Shown piece by piece: positions 8,771-18,400 of a DNA stretch of 37,565 bases. The DNA lies in the NCBI GenBank assembly GCA_021796275.1, contig JAJYOI010000024.1:1-37565 (forward strand). Direction: 5' to 3'. The notes beneath the pieces are model-generated. The model had not been told where the DNA came from. It saw only the letters and a list, made by a program, of their open reading frames with translations, and ran no database searches. The position numbers and the translations under genes are program-made. Source of the DNA: Bacteroidota bacterium (GTDB taxonomy: Bacteria > Bacteroidota > Ignavibacteria > UBA10030 > UBA8401). Positions within the stretch are counted from its first letter, which is position 1, and every line of letters starts with the position of its first letter.

Positions 8771-9916
8771 ATGAAAAAACGATTATTCACCCCAGGTCCC
8801 ACCCCGGTTCCGGAACACGTGATGCTGGCAATGGCCGAGCCGATCATTCATCACCGCAATCCGGAGTTTAATGAAATTCTCACCCGCGTCAACCGCAATC
8901 TCAAATATCTTTTTCAAACAGAACAGCCGGTGCTTACGCTTACGAGTTCCGGCACGGGCGGCGTAGAAGCAACGTTTGTCAGTTTGTTCTCACCGGGCGA
9001 CACAATTATTTCAGTCAATGGTGGAAAGTTCGGAGAGCGCTGGGTGAAGATGCCGCGTGCGTTCGGTTTGAACGCGGTTGAAATTAAGTTGGAATGGGGA
9101 AAAGCGCCGACGACAGATCAGATTCTTTCGGAATTACGAAAGCATCCCGAGACAAAAGCAGTGTATCTTACGCACAGTGAAACATCCACCGGCACTGCAA
9201 CGGATGTGAAATCACTTGCCCGCGTTATTCGGGAAAATTCCAACGCGCTTGTGTGCGTTGACGGCATTACGGCTGTCGGCGCGCACGAATTACGTTTTGA
9301 TGAATGGGGAATTGATGCCTGCGTGACCGGCTCACAAAAAGGATTAATGATTCCGCCGGGACTTGCGTTTGTTGCACTCAGTCAGCGCGCCATCGCAGCA
9401 ATGGAACATTCGACGCTGCCGAAATTTTATTTTGATCTCCGTAAGGCAGTTAAGTCATACGAAAAAAACGATACGCCGTTTACACCGGCGGTATCGCTCG
9501 TCATCGGGGTTGATGTTGCGCTCGAAATGATCCGCGCTGAAGGAATCGAGAATATTTGGAAACGCCACGAGCGGTTAGCAACGGCGATTCGCGCCGGCGT
9601 TTCTGCGCTCGGATTGAAGCTGTTTTCCAATTCACCGTCGTACGCCGTTACGCCGGTGTGGGTGCCGGAAGGCGTTGAGTGGAAAACATTCAACAAGATT
9701 TTGAAAACGAAATACGGCATCACCATTGCCGGCGGGCAGGACGATTACACAGGGAAAATTTTCCGCATTTCGCATTTGGGATATTATGACGAAATGGATA
9801 TGGTGATAATGATGACAGCGCTGGAAATGACTTTGCGCGAGAGTGGCTACAAATTCGATGCGGGTATCGGTGTTCAGGCTGTCGTAAAATATCTTCAAAT
9901 TGGAAATGGCGCCTGA
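8771..9916 (+). CDS. Class V PLP-dependent aminotransferase (serine-glyoxylate / alanine-glyoxylate type)
   Basis: This is a 381-residue fold-type I aminotransferase of the alanine-glyoxylate/serine-pyruvate (COG0075) type. It begins with the family signature LFTPGPTPVPEHV. The glycine-rich phosphate-binding segment SSGTGGVEA is at about 59-67. D164 (VDGITAVG) should bind the pyridine nitrogen and K190 (TGSQKGL) is the Schiff-base lysine. R359-type C-terminal substrate region is represented by FRISHLGYYDEMDM. A purine site (AGGAA, about 8760) precedes the ATG. Because serA follows directly, the likely role is transamination of 3-phosphohydroxypyruvate in serine synthesis, with glyoxylate or pyruvate transamination as the alternative. 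The pathway assignment is inference from context. Confidence 0.85.
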   Translation: MKKRLFTPGPTPVPEHVMLAMAEPIIHHRNPEFNEILTRVNRNLKYLFQTEQPVLTLTSSGTGGVEATFVSLFSPGDTIISVNGGKFGERWVKMPRAFGLNAVEIKLEWGKAPTTDQILSELRKHPETKAVYLTHSETSTGTATDVKSLARVIRENSNALVCVDGITAVGAHELRFDEWGIDACVTGSQKGLMIPPGLAFVALSQRAIAAMEHSTLPKFYFDLRKAVKSYEKNDTPFTPAVSLVIGVDVALEMIRAEGIENIWKRHERLATAIRAGVSALGLKLFSNSPSYAVTPVWVPEGVEWKTFNKILKTKYGITIAGGQDDYTGKIFRISHLGYYDEMDMVIMMTALEMTLRESGYKFDAGIGVQAVVKYLQIGNGA

Positions 9917-9946
9917 AGACGGCGCACAACGGCACATCATCAAGCT

Positions 9947-9970
9947 ATCCGATTCTTAAAGCAATCGGAT
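9947..9970 (+). other. Perfect 8-bp hairpin between the aminotransferase gene and serA
   Basis: ATCCGATT (9947-9954) and AATCGGAT (9963-9970) form a perfect inverted repeat around an 8-base loop. It is followed by an A-rich, not T-rich, stretch, so it is not a standard intrinsic terminator in either direction. It could be an mRNA-stabilising or processing element, or a protein-binding palindrome. The rest of the 120-base gap (9917-10036) shows only a weak promoter-like pair further down. Confidence 0.35.
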
Positions 9971-10036
9971 GACAAAAAATAAAATTTTACAATTCACATC
10001 GTTGTACATTTATTCACTTACTCACATACTACCATC

Positions 10037-11614
10037 ATGAAAATACTCATCAGCGATCCAATAGAACAAAGCTGCGTTGACATTCTGACCCGCGAAGGGT
10101 TTCAGGTTGACGCGAAGCCGGGAATTCCGGCAAATGAATTGAAATCCATCATCGGCGATTACGATGCGCTTGTGGTTCGCAGCGGAACAAAAGTTACTGC
10201 CGACATTATTGCACAAGCAAAGAATATGAAAGTCATCGGCAGAGCCGGTGCCGGTGTTGATAATATTGATGTTGAAGCGGCATCGCGACGCGGCATTATC
10301 GTGATGAACACGCCGGGAGGCAACACGATTTCGACGGCTGAACACACGGTTTCTCTCCTGCTCTCGCTTGCGCGCAATATTCCTCACGCTCAGATGAGTT
10401 TGATTCAGGGGAAGTGGGAGAGAAAAAAATATATGGGGACAGAACTTTTCGGAAAAACACTCGGCGTTGTTGGTTTAGGAAAAGTCGGCCGCGAAGTTGC
10501 GGTGCGCTGTCAATCGTTCGGCATGAACGTGATCGGTTTCGATCCGGTGCTTTCAAGCGACGTTGCGCTGAAATTAAAAATTGAATTGGTGTCGCTCGAC
10601 GAAATTTATCGCCGGTCGGATTTTATCACTGTGCATACGCCGCTGAACGATGAAACGCGCGGACTGCTGAACGAGAAAACAATCGCTCAATGTAAAAAAG
10701 GAGTTCGGCTCATCAATTGCGCGCGCGGCGGGATTATTGATGAAGCAGCTTTGCTCGCCGCTTTGAACAGCGGGCAGGTTTCCGGCGCGGCGCTCGATGT
10801 GTACATGAGCGAGCCGCCGAAAGATAATCCGTTGGTTCAACATCCACACATTGTGTGCACGCCGCATCTCGGCGCTTCAACAGAAGAAGCGCAGGAGAAA
10901 GTTGCAATTCAGATTGCAGAACAAATCGCCGACGCACTTCATGACCGCGGAATTTCCGGTGCCGTCAACGCGGTTGCATTGCAGGCAGGAATTCCAAATG
11001 AAATCAAGCCGTATCTTTCGCTCGCTGAAACACTCGGCAGTTTGCAGGCGCAGTTGATGAAAGGAACGCTGCGGGAAATCACCATTGAAACGCGCGGTGA
11101 ACTTTTACAAAAACATCATGAGCTGCTCGCAGATGGAGTTCTGAAAGGATTATTCTCGCGGCTGATGAGCGAACCGGTGAATTATATTAACGCGCCGATC
11201 ATTGCCGCATCGATGGGTATTCACATCAGCGAAAAGAAAGAACGCGACAGCGAGAACTATTCTCATTTATTGACGGTCGAATATTCCACCGATGTTGAAG
11301 AAAGAATATTTGCCGGCACGGTGTTCGGCACAACAAAGCCGCGCATTGTGCGGATCGATTCGTTTTATTTTGAAGTGAACCCGGAAGGCATTCTTTTATT
11401 CTATACCAATACAGACAAACCCGGAATGCTTGCACAAGTCGGTTCTATTCTCGCGTCGGAAAAAATAAACATTGCAGGGTTAGCACTCGGCCGCTCGAAT
11501 TTTGGCGGCAAAGCGCTCACGGTCGTCAGCGTTGACAATCCGATTTCCGACGGAGTGCTTGCAAAAATGAATTCCATTGATGGAATTTTTGAAGCAAAAG
11601 TTATCTCGTTATGA
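10037..11614 (+). CDS. serA: D-3-phosphoglycerate dehydrogenase (long form with ACT domain)
   Basis: This enzyme oxidises 3-phosphoglycerate to 3-phosphohydroxypyruvate, the first step of serine synthesis. The 525-residue length fits the long SerA type. The substrate-binding domain (1-100 and 290-310) flanks the NAD domain with GLGKVG at 146-151. Catalytic residues are R230 (NCARGG), E259 (SEPP) and H277 (TPHLGAS). The allosteric substrate-binding domain (about 315-450) and a C-terminal ACT domain (about 452-525, LFYTNTDKPGMLAQVGSIL) follow; the latter normally senses serine. No clear Shine-Dalgarno sequence precedes the ATG. The gene lies 120 bases after the aminotransferase gene, and the two would supply two of the three serine steps. 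Confidence 0.95.
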   Translation: MKILISDPIEQSCVDILTREGFQVDAKPGIPANELKSIIGDYDALVVRSGTKVTADIIAQAKNMKVIGRAGAGVDNIDVEAASRRGIIVMNTPGGNTISTAEHTVSLLLSLARNIPHAQMSLIQGKWERKKYMGTELFGKTLGVVGLGKVGREVAVRCQSFGMNVIGFDPVLSSDVALKLKIELVSLDEIYRRSDFITVHTPLNDETRGLLNEKTIAQCKKGVRLINCARGGIIDEAALLAALNSGQVSGAALDVYMSEPPKDNPLVQHPHIVCTPHLGASTEEAQEKVAIQIAEQIADALHDRGISGAVNAVALQAGIPNEIKPYLSLAETLGSLQAQLMKGTLREITIETRGELLQKHHELLADGVLKGLFSRLMSEPVNYINAPIIAASMGIHISEKKERDSENYSHLLTVEYSTDVEERIFAGTVFGTTKPRIVRIDSFYFEVNPEGILLFYTNTDKPGMLAQVGSILASEKINIAGLALGRSNFGGKALTVVSVDNPISDGVLAKMNSIDGIFEAKVISL

Positions 11615-11723
11615 AATTAATGTGCGCGAATGAACCGCACATGTGCCGAAAAAACCATTAAAAAGAGACGCGGATTGCCTCTTTCCGCAAGGAGTTAATT
11701 GTTGAAAAATTTCTCCTTTGCAC

Positions 11724-11752
11724 TTGACAAAATAGGATTGAATCTCTATCTT
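11724..11752 (+). promoter_or_regulatory. Putative sigma70-type promoter, upstream of a possible small RNA
   Basis: The -35 is a perfect TTGACA (11724-11729) within GCACTTGACAAA. The spacer is 17 bp and the -10 is TATCTT (11747-11752). The predicted start is near 11759. The extended -35 context (ACTTGACAA) is shared with the promoters at 12165 and 31360, which makes chance less likely. Confidence 0.55.
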
Positions 11753-11758
11753 TTGCAT

Positions 11759-12034
11759 CACACTCGATAATGATGATGAAATGTCTAACAATAGTTTTTG
11801 CTGCTGAGGACAAGAAAATGCGCGGGTCGAGTATAAAGAAAGTTTTTCGCCGCGAAAGGCAAATCAGCCTGTGGCTGAATGATTTTTTGCTTGTGTTGAA
11901 TAAGATAGTTGTGCAGTTTGCCCGTAAATCCTTTTTTATGACCGCTGAAATAGTTGCCTGCAATCGGAGTGCAGTTATTACAGCCTCCTTCCTTGAAACT
12001 TCTTCACGTGCTATACGTACGGCAGTTTTTTTTT
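11759..12034 (+). ncRNA. Candidate small non-coding RNA (very tentative)
   Basis: A transcript from the 11724 promoter would begin near 11759 and could end at the T9 run (12026-12034), which follows a weak GTGC/GTAC hairpin. Inside is a 5-bp hairpin CTGCA...TGCAG at about 11959-11975. No known RNA family was recognised. The in-frame alternative, a 132-codon open frame starting at 11770, lacks a ribosome binding site and looks unlike a protein. The end points are guesses from promoter and T-run only. Confidence 0.18.
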
Positions 12035-12164
12035 CAAAACAAGCTGTTTATGCTTCATTAAATTCTTGCAGTATGTTCGTTGTTTCTTTCACGTGCTGGC
12101 TGAATATAGTGAGCGGCACTTTTCGATACGGTATTGTCGGAAAAGAAGATACAGCGAATAGCAC

Positions 12165-12193
12165 TTGACAAATGAATTCGTGAATCGTAAATT
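12165..12193 (+). promoter_or_regulatory. Putative promoter of the TonB receptor / secreted cargo / PorV operon
   Basis: The -35 is a perfect TTGACA (12165-12170), the spacer is 17 bp and the -10 is TAAATT (12188-12193). The predicted start near 12200 would give a 5' leader of about 225 bases before the ATG at 12425. The surrounding sequence GCACTTGACAAA is identical to that of the 11724 promoter. Confidence 0.65.
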
Positions 12194-12199
12194 AGCGAA

Positions 12200-12424
12200 G
12201 TCAGTAACGCGGAACGAACGAGAGAGTACGTGAAACGATTGATACCAGACGAAAGTCGAAATTTTCCATTGCCGATTCAATCCAAGAGACGAAAGTTATG
12301 GAGCCCGCCTTCTCAGGTGAGCGGTGTCTATTTTTTTCATTGCATTTTAATTAACTGATCCCGTGTAGTTTTGTACGGCGCGCAGATCACAATTGTCCAC
12401 AAGAACAAACCAAGGAGACAAAAC
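12200..12424 (+). promoter_or_regulatory. Long 5' leader with hairpins and a possible attenuator
   Basis: The predicted leader contains two copies of GACGAAAGT (12248-12256 and 12288-12296); the first closes as a GAC-GAAA-GTC mini-hairpin. GATTG and CAATC segments about 40 bases apart could close a larger stem. Further down, CCGC and GCGG (within 12305-12324) can pair, followed by a run of seven T at 12331-12337, which resembles a weak terminator placed about 90 bases before the start codon. No known riboswitch class was recognised. The leader ends with AAGGAGAC (12412-12419), a good ribosome binding site. Regulation by attenuation is a guess. Confidence 0.35.
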
Positions 12425-15385
12425 ATGCAACTGAAGCGTTACACCTTACTGCTCGTTGCCTTGCTTTTGCCGGCGATCTTAATGGCTGCCGGCGGAAAGA
12501 TCAGAGGAAAGGTGACTGATCGTGAATCGGGGGAAGCACTGGTTGGTGCGACAGTTCAGGTTGTAGGAACATCCTACGGCGGAACGACTGACGTCAACGG
12601 TGTCTTTACAATTCTGAATCTCGATCCAGGCACGTACACTCTGAAGGCATCGTATATCGGCTACCAAGCGATTACATTAGCCAATGTGCGCGTGAATGCC
12701 GATTTGACAACAGAGTCAAACTTTGCGCTTCCAGCCGAAGGCGTGAAAGTGCAAACGGTCGAAATTATTGCCCAGCGGCCGTTGATCAATAAATCGGCGA
12801 CAAACTCAGTGCGCATTATAGATAATGACTTTTTTAATACCGTACCGTTTCGCGGTGTTACAGCGGCGGTTGCATTGCAGCCCGGTGTCGTAGAGCGTAA
12901 CGGCAACATCTATATTCGTGGCGGTCGCGCCGATGAAACAGGATTTCAATTGGAAGGCGTGAATGTCACGAACGTGTACTCCGGCGGAAGGGCAGTAACA
13001 TTCAGCCAGGATGCTGTCGAACAGATTCAAGTTCAAACCGGCGGTTACGGTGCAGAGTATGGCGGAGCTAATGCTGGTATTGTAAGCACACAGCTTCGAA
13101 GCGGTGGAGAGGCGTGGAAAGCCTCGCTATCATTGGAAAGCGATAACTACACTGGCCAAGCGAAAAAATCACTTGGCGGATATTCGTACGGATACTCTGA
13201 TTATGTCGCTACGTTCGGCGGGCCTGTTATGTCGAACAAGATTCGTTTCTTTGGTACAGTGGAAAATCAGTTTAACCGGGATCCGGGAGCGTTGACAGGC
13301 GGGGTTGCCACGCCATCATTTTGGGGCGGAGCAAATTTTAAAGGTTTAGTAACGGACCCGCAATACACGGCGAAGCATCCGACGCAATCTATATCGGATA
13401 CTCTAAACATTGCATATCAAGCGGGGAATCGCCTTGGCGGTTCTTCGAATGTCTTTAACTACGCAGGAACATTGTTGTTCGACCTTGGAAATATCCAAGT
13501 GCGCGGTGCCGGTTCATACAGTACGAACAGATCGCAAAACGCGGCAACCGTCTCGCAAATATTTAATCTGGCGAGACTGCCACTTAACTTATCATCGAAT
13601 GGTTTTGGTAACGTGAAACTTACGCAGTTCCTCAATCCTAAAACCTACTATGAAGTAAACCTGAATTACTTCACAAACGATGGCAAAACGATGGATCCCC
13701 TTCTTCAAGAAAATTACAATGTGTACGGGGATTCACTTGCGAATGCGAAAGTTGGACAAACGCTTATTCAAGCAAACGGCGTGAAGGGTGCCAACAATAC
13801 TGCGTGGACTGTCTTCGGACCGACAAGCGGCGGCGGTATTTCTTTTGATCAGCCGGGAACAGTTGAAACAGGATATTCGCACACTTCGCAAAGTTCTATC
13901 GGAGGCAGGCTGGATTTCTCCTCTCAGATGAACAACCACGGATTGAAGTTTGGCGGCGAATATACGCGCTACACAATTCGCCGTTTTGTCCCTTCAAGAA
14001 TATTAGGGCGATATCTTACCCTGAACGATCCAAGCTTAACACAAGCAGAAAAAGCCGCAGTGCTTAGAGGAGGCGGGTCGGATAATTTTGGGTATGATGT
14101 GTTTGGCAACCTGATCGACAGCGATGTAAAACTTGGCAATACCGTTGTTGATTACGGTCCTCGACACCCGGTCTTTGGAGCTGGCTATGTTGAAGATAAG
14201 ATCGAGCTCCCCGACATTATTCTCAATATTGGTTTGAGATACGATTATATTAGTTCCGATGGTATTGCGTTGGTCAACCCGCACAATATCACTTTTGTTG
14301 ATTCGTTAAACGTTATTTCCTCGTCGTCTATTAAAACTACACCGGCGACAAGTCAGATCAGCCCGCGTATAGGATTCTCGTTCCCGGTTACTGACAGAAC
14401 GGTGTTTCATGCACAATACGGTAAGTTCATTCAGCAATCTCAATTAGTCGATACCTACGAAGGCACGGGACGCAGTTTCAACATCGTGAATGGTGGAAAC
14501 TACTACCAGTCGCCTCAAGGATACGGACTTTTACCGGAACGAACGACGCAGTACGAAATGGGTTTTTCTGATCAGGTAGCAGACAACGCATCGTTTGATA
14601 TTACTGCGTTTTACAAAGATATCCGTGACCAAATTCAATACAGGGTTATCACCCCTGCGGCAGGTGCAGCGAACCGAAACTATGTAGCGCTGGAAAACGG
14701 AGACTTTGCAACGACGAAGGGTGTTGAGTTTAAAGTAACAATGCGGCGCGTTCAACGCGTTCAGGCTCAAATCAACTACACGTTTTCCGATGCACGCTCG
14801 ACCGGCTCAACTTCAAACAGCGAAGCCGGCGGCGCAACGGATCAACATGGTTTTGTTCCAACAATGATCACTCCGATGAATACGAACCAAACGCATCGCG
14901 GAAGTGTTTCACTGGACTATCGCTTTGCAAAAAATGACGGCGGCAGCATTCTTGAACGTTCAGGGTTGAACATCCTGGCGCAGTTTGCGAGCGGCTATCC
15001 GTTCACTTTGTTGCGAATTGACGCAAAAGCAAACGAGGGAGATTCTCGTTTCCAAATTCCGCTGGAGCCGTTAGGCTCATCAACAACTCCGTGGACATTT
15101 GAGGTTGATGCCCGCCTTGATAAAACTGTCACCTTCGGGCCGATGGATGCAACATTTTATATCTATGTGCAAAACCTCCTCAATTCACATAATGCTGTGG
15201 GTGTATATCCGCGAACCGGTGATCCGGCCAATGATGGCTGGTTAGGTACAGCGGCCGGTCAACAGCAAGTGGCAACCTATGGTCCTCAATACGCCGATGT
15301 GTATAACGCTGTGTTTTTGGGTGATAATTCCGGCAACTATGCTGCCCCAAGACAAATCCGGTTTGGCGTAAAAGTTGAGTATTAA
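12425..15385 (+). CDS. TonB-dependent outer-membrane receptor with carboxypeptidase-regulatory-like domain
   Basis: This is a 986-residue outer-membrane protein. The ATG at 12425 is chosen over the upstream in-frame start near 12371 because it has AAGGAGAC 5 bases upstream and gives a clean signal peptide (MQLKRYTLLLVALLLPAIL then MAA, cleaved near residue 22). Residues about 24-85 form a carboxypeptidase-regulatory-like beta-sandwich (GKIRGKVTDRESGEALVGA; DVNGVFTI; SYIGYQ). A plug domain follows (about 110-225, YIRGGRADETGFQLEGV and YGAEYGGANAGIVS), then a large beta-barrel ending in ...RFGVKVEY with a terminal aromatic residue. The substrate is unknown. It is the first gene of a three-gene unit with a secreted T9SS cargo and a PorV-like protein, so it may act in surface display or export as much as in import. 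Confidence 0.88.
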   Translation: MQLKRYTLLLVALLLPAILMAAGGKIRGKVTDRESGEALVGATVQVVGTSYGGTTDVNGVFTILNLDPGTYTLKASYIGYQAITLANVRVNADLTTESNFALPAEGVKVQTVEIIAQRPLINKSATNSVRIIDNDFFNTVPFRGVTAAVALQPGVVERNGNIYIRGGRADETGFQLEGVNVTNVYSGGRAVTFSQDAVEQIQVQTGGYGAEYGGANAGIVSTQLRSGGEAWKASLSLESDNYTGQAKKSLGGYSYGYSDYVATFGGPVMSNKIRFFGTVENQFNRDPGALTGGVATPSFWGGANFKGLVTDPQYTAKHPTQSISDTLNIAYQAGNRLGGSSNVFNYAGTLLFDLGNIQVRGAGSYSTNRSQNAATVSQIFNLARLPLNLSSNGFGNVKLTQFLNPKTYYEVNLNYFTNDGKTMDPLLQENYNVYGDSLANAKVGQTLIQANGVKGANNTAWTVFGPTSGGGISFDQPGTVETGYSHTSQSSIGGRLDFSSQMNNHGLKFGGEYTRYTIRRFVPSRILGRYLTLNDPSLTQAEKAAVLRGGGSDNFGYDVFGNLIDSDVKLGNTVVDYGPRHPVFGAGYVEDKIELPDIILNIGLRYDYISSDGIALVNPHNITFVDSLNVISSSSIKTTPATSQISPRIGFSFPVTDRTVFHAQYGKFIQQSQLVDTYEGTGRSFNIVNGGNYYQSPQGYGLLPERTTQYEMGFSDQVADNASFDITAFYKDIRDQIQYRVITPAAGAANRNYVALENGDFATTKGVEFKVTMRRVQRVQAQINYTFSDARSTGSTSNSEAGGATDQHGFVPTMITPMNTNQTHRGSVSLDYRFAKNDGGSILERSGLNILAQFASGYPFTLLRIDAKANEGDSRFQIPLEPLGSSTTPWTFEVDARLDKTVTFGPMDATFYIYVQNLLNSHNAVGVYPRTGDPANDGWLGTAAGQQQVATYGPQYADVYNAVFLGDNSGNYAAPRQIRFGVKVEY

Positions 15386-15416
15386 TTCATAATGAAAAGT
15401 CTAGGAGGAACACCTT

Positions 15417-18400
15417 ATGGTTCGTAAAGAAATTCTTAAAGGTATTTTAGCTGCCCTGCTTTTTCTTGTCTGGGTTGCTGCGCCGCTTGAAGCGGCAAAG
15501 CCGACTGAGAAAAGCGGCAGCAAGAATACATTGGCAAAGGTGAGCACAAATGATGTTTACCGGCCGATGGATATCAATAATATTTTCAATTACTATAGTA
15601 ATAACGGTGATGGTTCATTCAATAAATTTTCTGCGAGCAACGAAGGGTTTGAATTCCCCAAGGGCTCCAATGACGGAACCGTTATTTTTGAAGATGGACT
15701 TGTATGGGGAGGATATAAAAACGATACACTGTACGTTGGAGGCTCCACGTATAACCACGGCTTACAAGCCGGAAAAATCCTTTCAGTTGGGGTTGCAGAT
15801 GACCCCGGTAAAGCTTCTTATAGAGTATATCGTGTTCGTCCCGATATGCCGCCTGCAAGCATTTTCCCTGCCTCGAAACAAGATTCTGTTACAAACGCAG
15901 AATTAAATGCATTGACATTAAGCGAGGTGTCATACGTTGATCGGTTTGAAGCGTATTCAGCGGCGGATCTTCAAAAGCAATATTGGGATGACTGGAATCA
16001 ATGGCCAGCAGCCGATGGCGCCCCATACACGGATGTCAATCATAATGGTCACTACGACCCAGCGGTTGATGTTCCCGGTATTCCCGGTGCCGATCAAACA
16101 ATATGGCACGTCTCTAATGACTTGAGCGTCACCAGAACACAAAATCTTTATGGTTCAAATCCAATCGGTATTGAGGAGCAGAGGACAATTTGGGCATATA
16201 ACCGTCCCGGTGCGCTTGGGAATACAATTTTTGTTCTTTACAAGCTCATTAATAAAAGCGGGTTTGCAATTGATTCGATGCGTGTTTCCCAATGGGCTGA
16301 CCCTGATCTTGGCGATGCTGGCGACGATTATGCAGGCTGCGACACGGTATTGAGTCTTGGATTTTGTTATAATGGACAGGCACGAGATGCCAACTATGCG
16401 CGGTTGAACCTTCCCCCGCCGGCAGTCGGTTTTGATTTCTTCCAGGGTCCGATTGTTCCAAGTGCAGGCGATACCGCAATCTTTGCGTTGAAAAAGAAAC
16501 CCGGATATAGAAATTTAAAGATGTCCGCATTCAATTTCTTTATCAATGCCAACGCATTGTATGCTGACCCGGCATTGAACGACCCGCGTGGAACGCCTCA
16601 GTGGTGGAACCTTATGAGAGGGTTGGTTGGCAACACTGGTCAGCCCTACACAGATCCCAACGGCGTCGTTACTAAGTTCGTTCTTGCAGGCGATCCTGTA
16701 CTTAATACAGGCTGGCTTGATGGACCTCCGTTGGCTCCTCCAGGAGACCGCCGCATGGCATTGATAACCGGTCCGTTCACAATGGCGGCTGGCGACACAC
16801 AGGAAATTGTGGTTGCTGCACTTGCGGCTCAAGGCAGCGATTACCTGTCAAGCGTTTCATATCTGAAATATTACGACCAAATAGCCCAAACTGCTTATGA
16901 TTATCTCTTTGATCTTCCGTCTGCACCGCCGACACCGCAGGTTAAAGTTGCCGCGCTTGACGGCAAGATAGTCCTGAGCTGGGGCGACCCAAGCGCGTCC
17001 GCCACAACGGAAAATTTTGTTTCGAAGGGGTATGCCTTCCAGGGCTACAATGTTTGGCAAATGCCCACCAATTCGACAAGCGGTGCCAAACGCATTGCCA
17101 CGTACGACTTGAAATCAGGCAAAGGGTTAATTCAGGATTTAGCGTTTGACCCCATAACAGGATATATCGTAACGGAGCCGGTTCAATACGGAACCCACTC
17201 GGGTTTGAAGCGTTCCATCACTATTACACAAGATGCATTCACGAGTGCACCGATTGTGAATAACCGCGACTACTATTTTGCGGTAACGGCGTACAGTTAC
17301 AATGGAACAGGTGTTGAACCGAACAACCTTGAAAGTCCGATTTCGGGCAACATCCAGCGTGTTCGCGCTCAATCACCGCAGTCAGGAATAACCGCTACGG
17401 ATATTGGCTCGTTTTCGAATGTTGTTCATACCGGCACGGCGAATGCAAGTCTGAATGTGACCGTCGTTGATCCTTACCAAATAACCGGCGATAACTATCA
17501 GGTAGTGTTTCATAATGAAACCTATTCGCTTGGTCAGGATGGTAAATGGGTTGATGTGACAGCACTCAGCAAGAAAAACAGGTTGGGCAAGGACCTAACT
17601 GGATCATCATTGACCTCTGCGGCGACGTGGAGCGAAACAAAAGGTTCTTTTGATATCCACTATTTGGCTGATGTTGTATCGATCGATTATGATTGGTGCG
17701 ATGGGATCCAAATAAAATTACCCGCTGGTGTTGCTATTGATACTGTTTTTAAACCAGTAAGTAATAACGACGGTTCGGAAATTAGTTATACACTTAACAG
17801 AACCACAAACACGATATTCTTTGGCGATAGCAGCCGATCTAAGAATGGACTCTTTGCCGGCGGCGAAGATATCGTTGTGCGGGTCCATTCAGCAAGCTTG
17901 CCCATGGTAACTCATTATACTATGTATGATGATAATTATGGCGATAGCCTTATTGATGTATCCAGCACTGATACGCTAAAACAAATCGCAAATAATATTG
18001 TCACTCAGAAGCAATGGGATGTTAAGGACGTAACAAAAGGGACGACTCCCCTTAAGAATCAGACAATACTGAGCGGCGCCGACATTTATGACCAAAATAC
18101 ATATTTCAAAGCTAATAATATTTTTGGTCCCGGCGGCTCAGCAGGCACTAACGGCTATAATGTTGGTGTAAGCCCGGTTCTATTCGATGGTATGACTGTA
18201 GAAGTAAGCGGCAGTTATGCAGCACCCACTACAATTGGTAAACTTATTGTGAACGGTACAACGATAAGACGCTCTTCTAATGAATATGTCACCGCTGATG
18301 GAAACTTTGACATGGCCGATTTTGTAATATTCGGCTTCGCTGCAGGAACGGCTAATGCTTCATTGTCGTCGTATAATGGAGGCGTAACAGCCGGTGCAAC

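Larger units (their letters stand above)
11615..12424 (+). other. Long non-coding region between serA and the TonB receptor
   Basis: These 810 bases contain no convincing gene. Near the serA stop there is a 7-bp hairpin (ATGTGCG at 11620-11626 with CGCACAT at 11636-11642) without a T-run. AAGGAG and CTCCTT are also paired around 11692-11718. Two strong sigma70-like promoters point rightward (11724-11752 and 12165-12193), and a run of nine T at 12026-12034 follows a weak hairpin. Open frames exist on both strands in the middle but lack protein-like composition and a ribosome binding site. The last 225 bases appear to be the leader of the receptor operon. Confidence 0.6.

Noticed and set aside
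11770-12168. 132-codon plus-strand open frame between serA and the TonB receptor gene
   Set aside because: There is no ribosome binding site. The composition is rich in Phe, Cys and Ser without domain-like pattern, and no family resemblance was recognised. The stretch fits a non-coding region with promoters better.
12371-12424. Upstream in-frame start for the first TonB receptor
   Set aside because: It would place 18 polar residues before the signal peptide and ignore the strong AAGGAGAC before the ATG at 12425.
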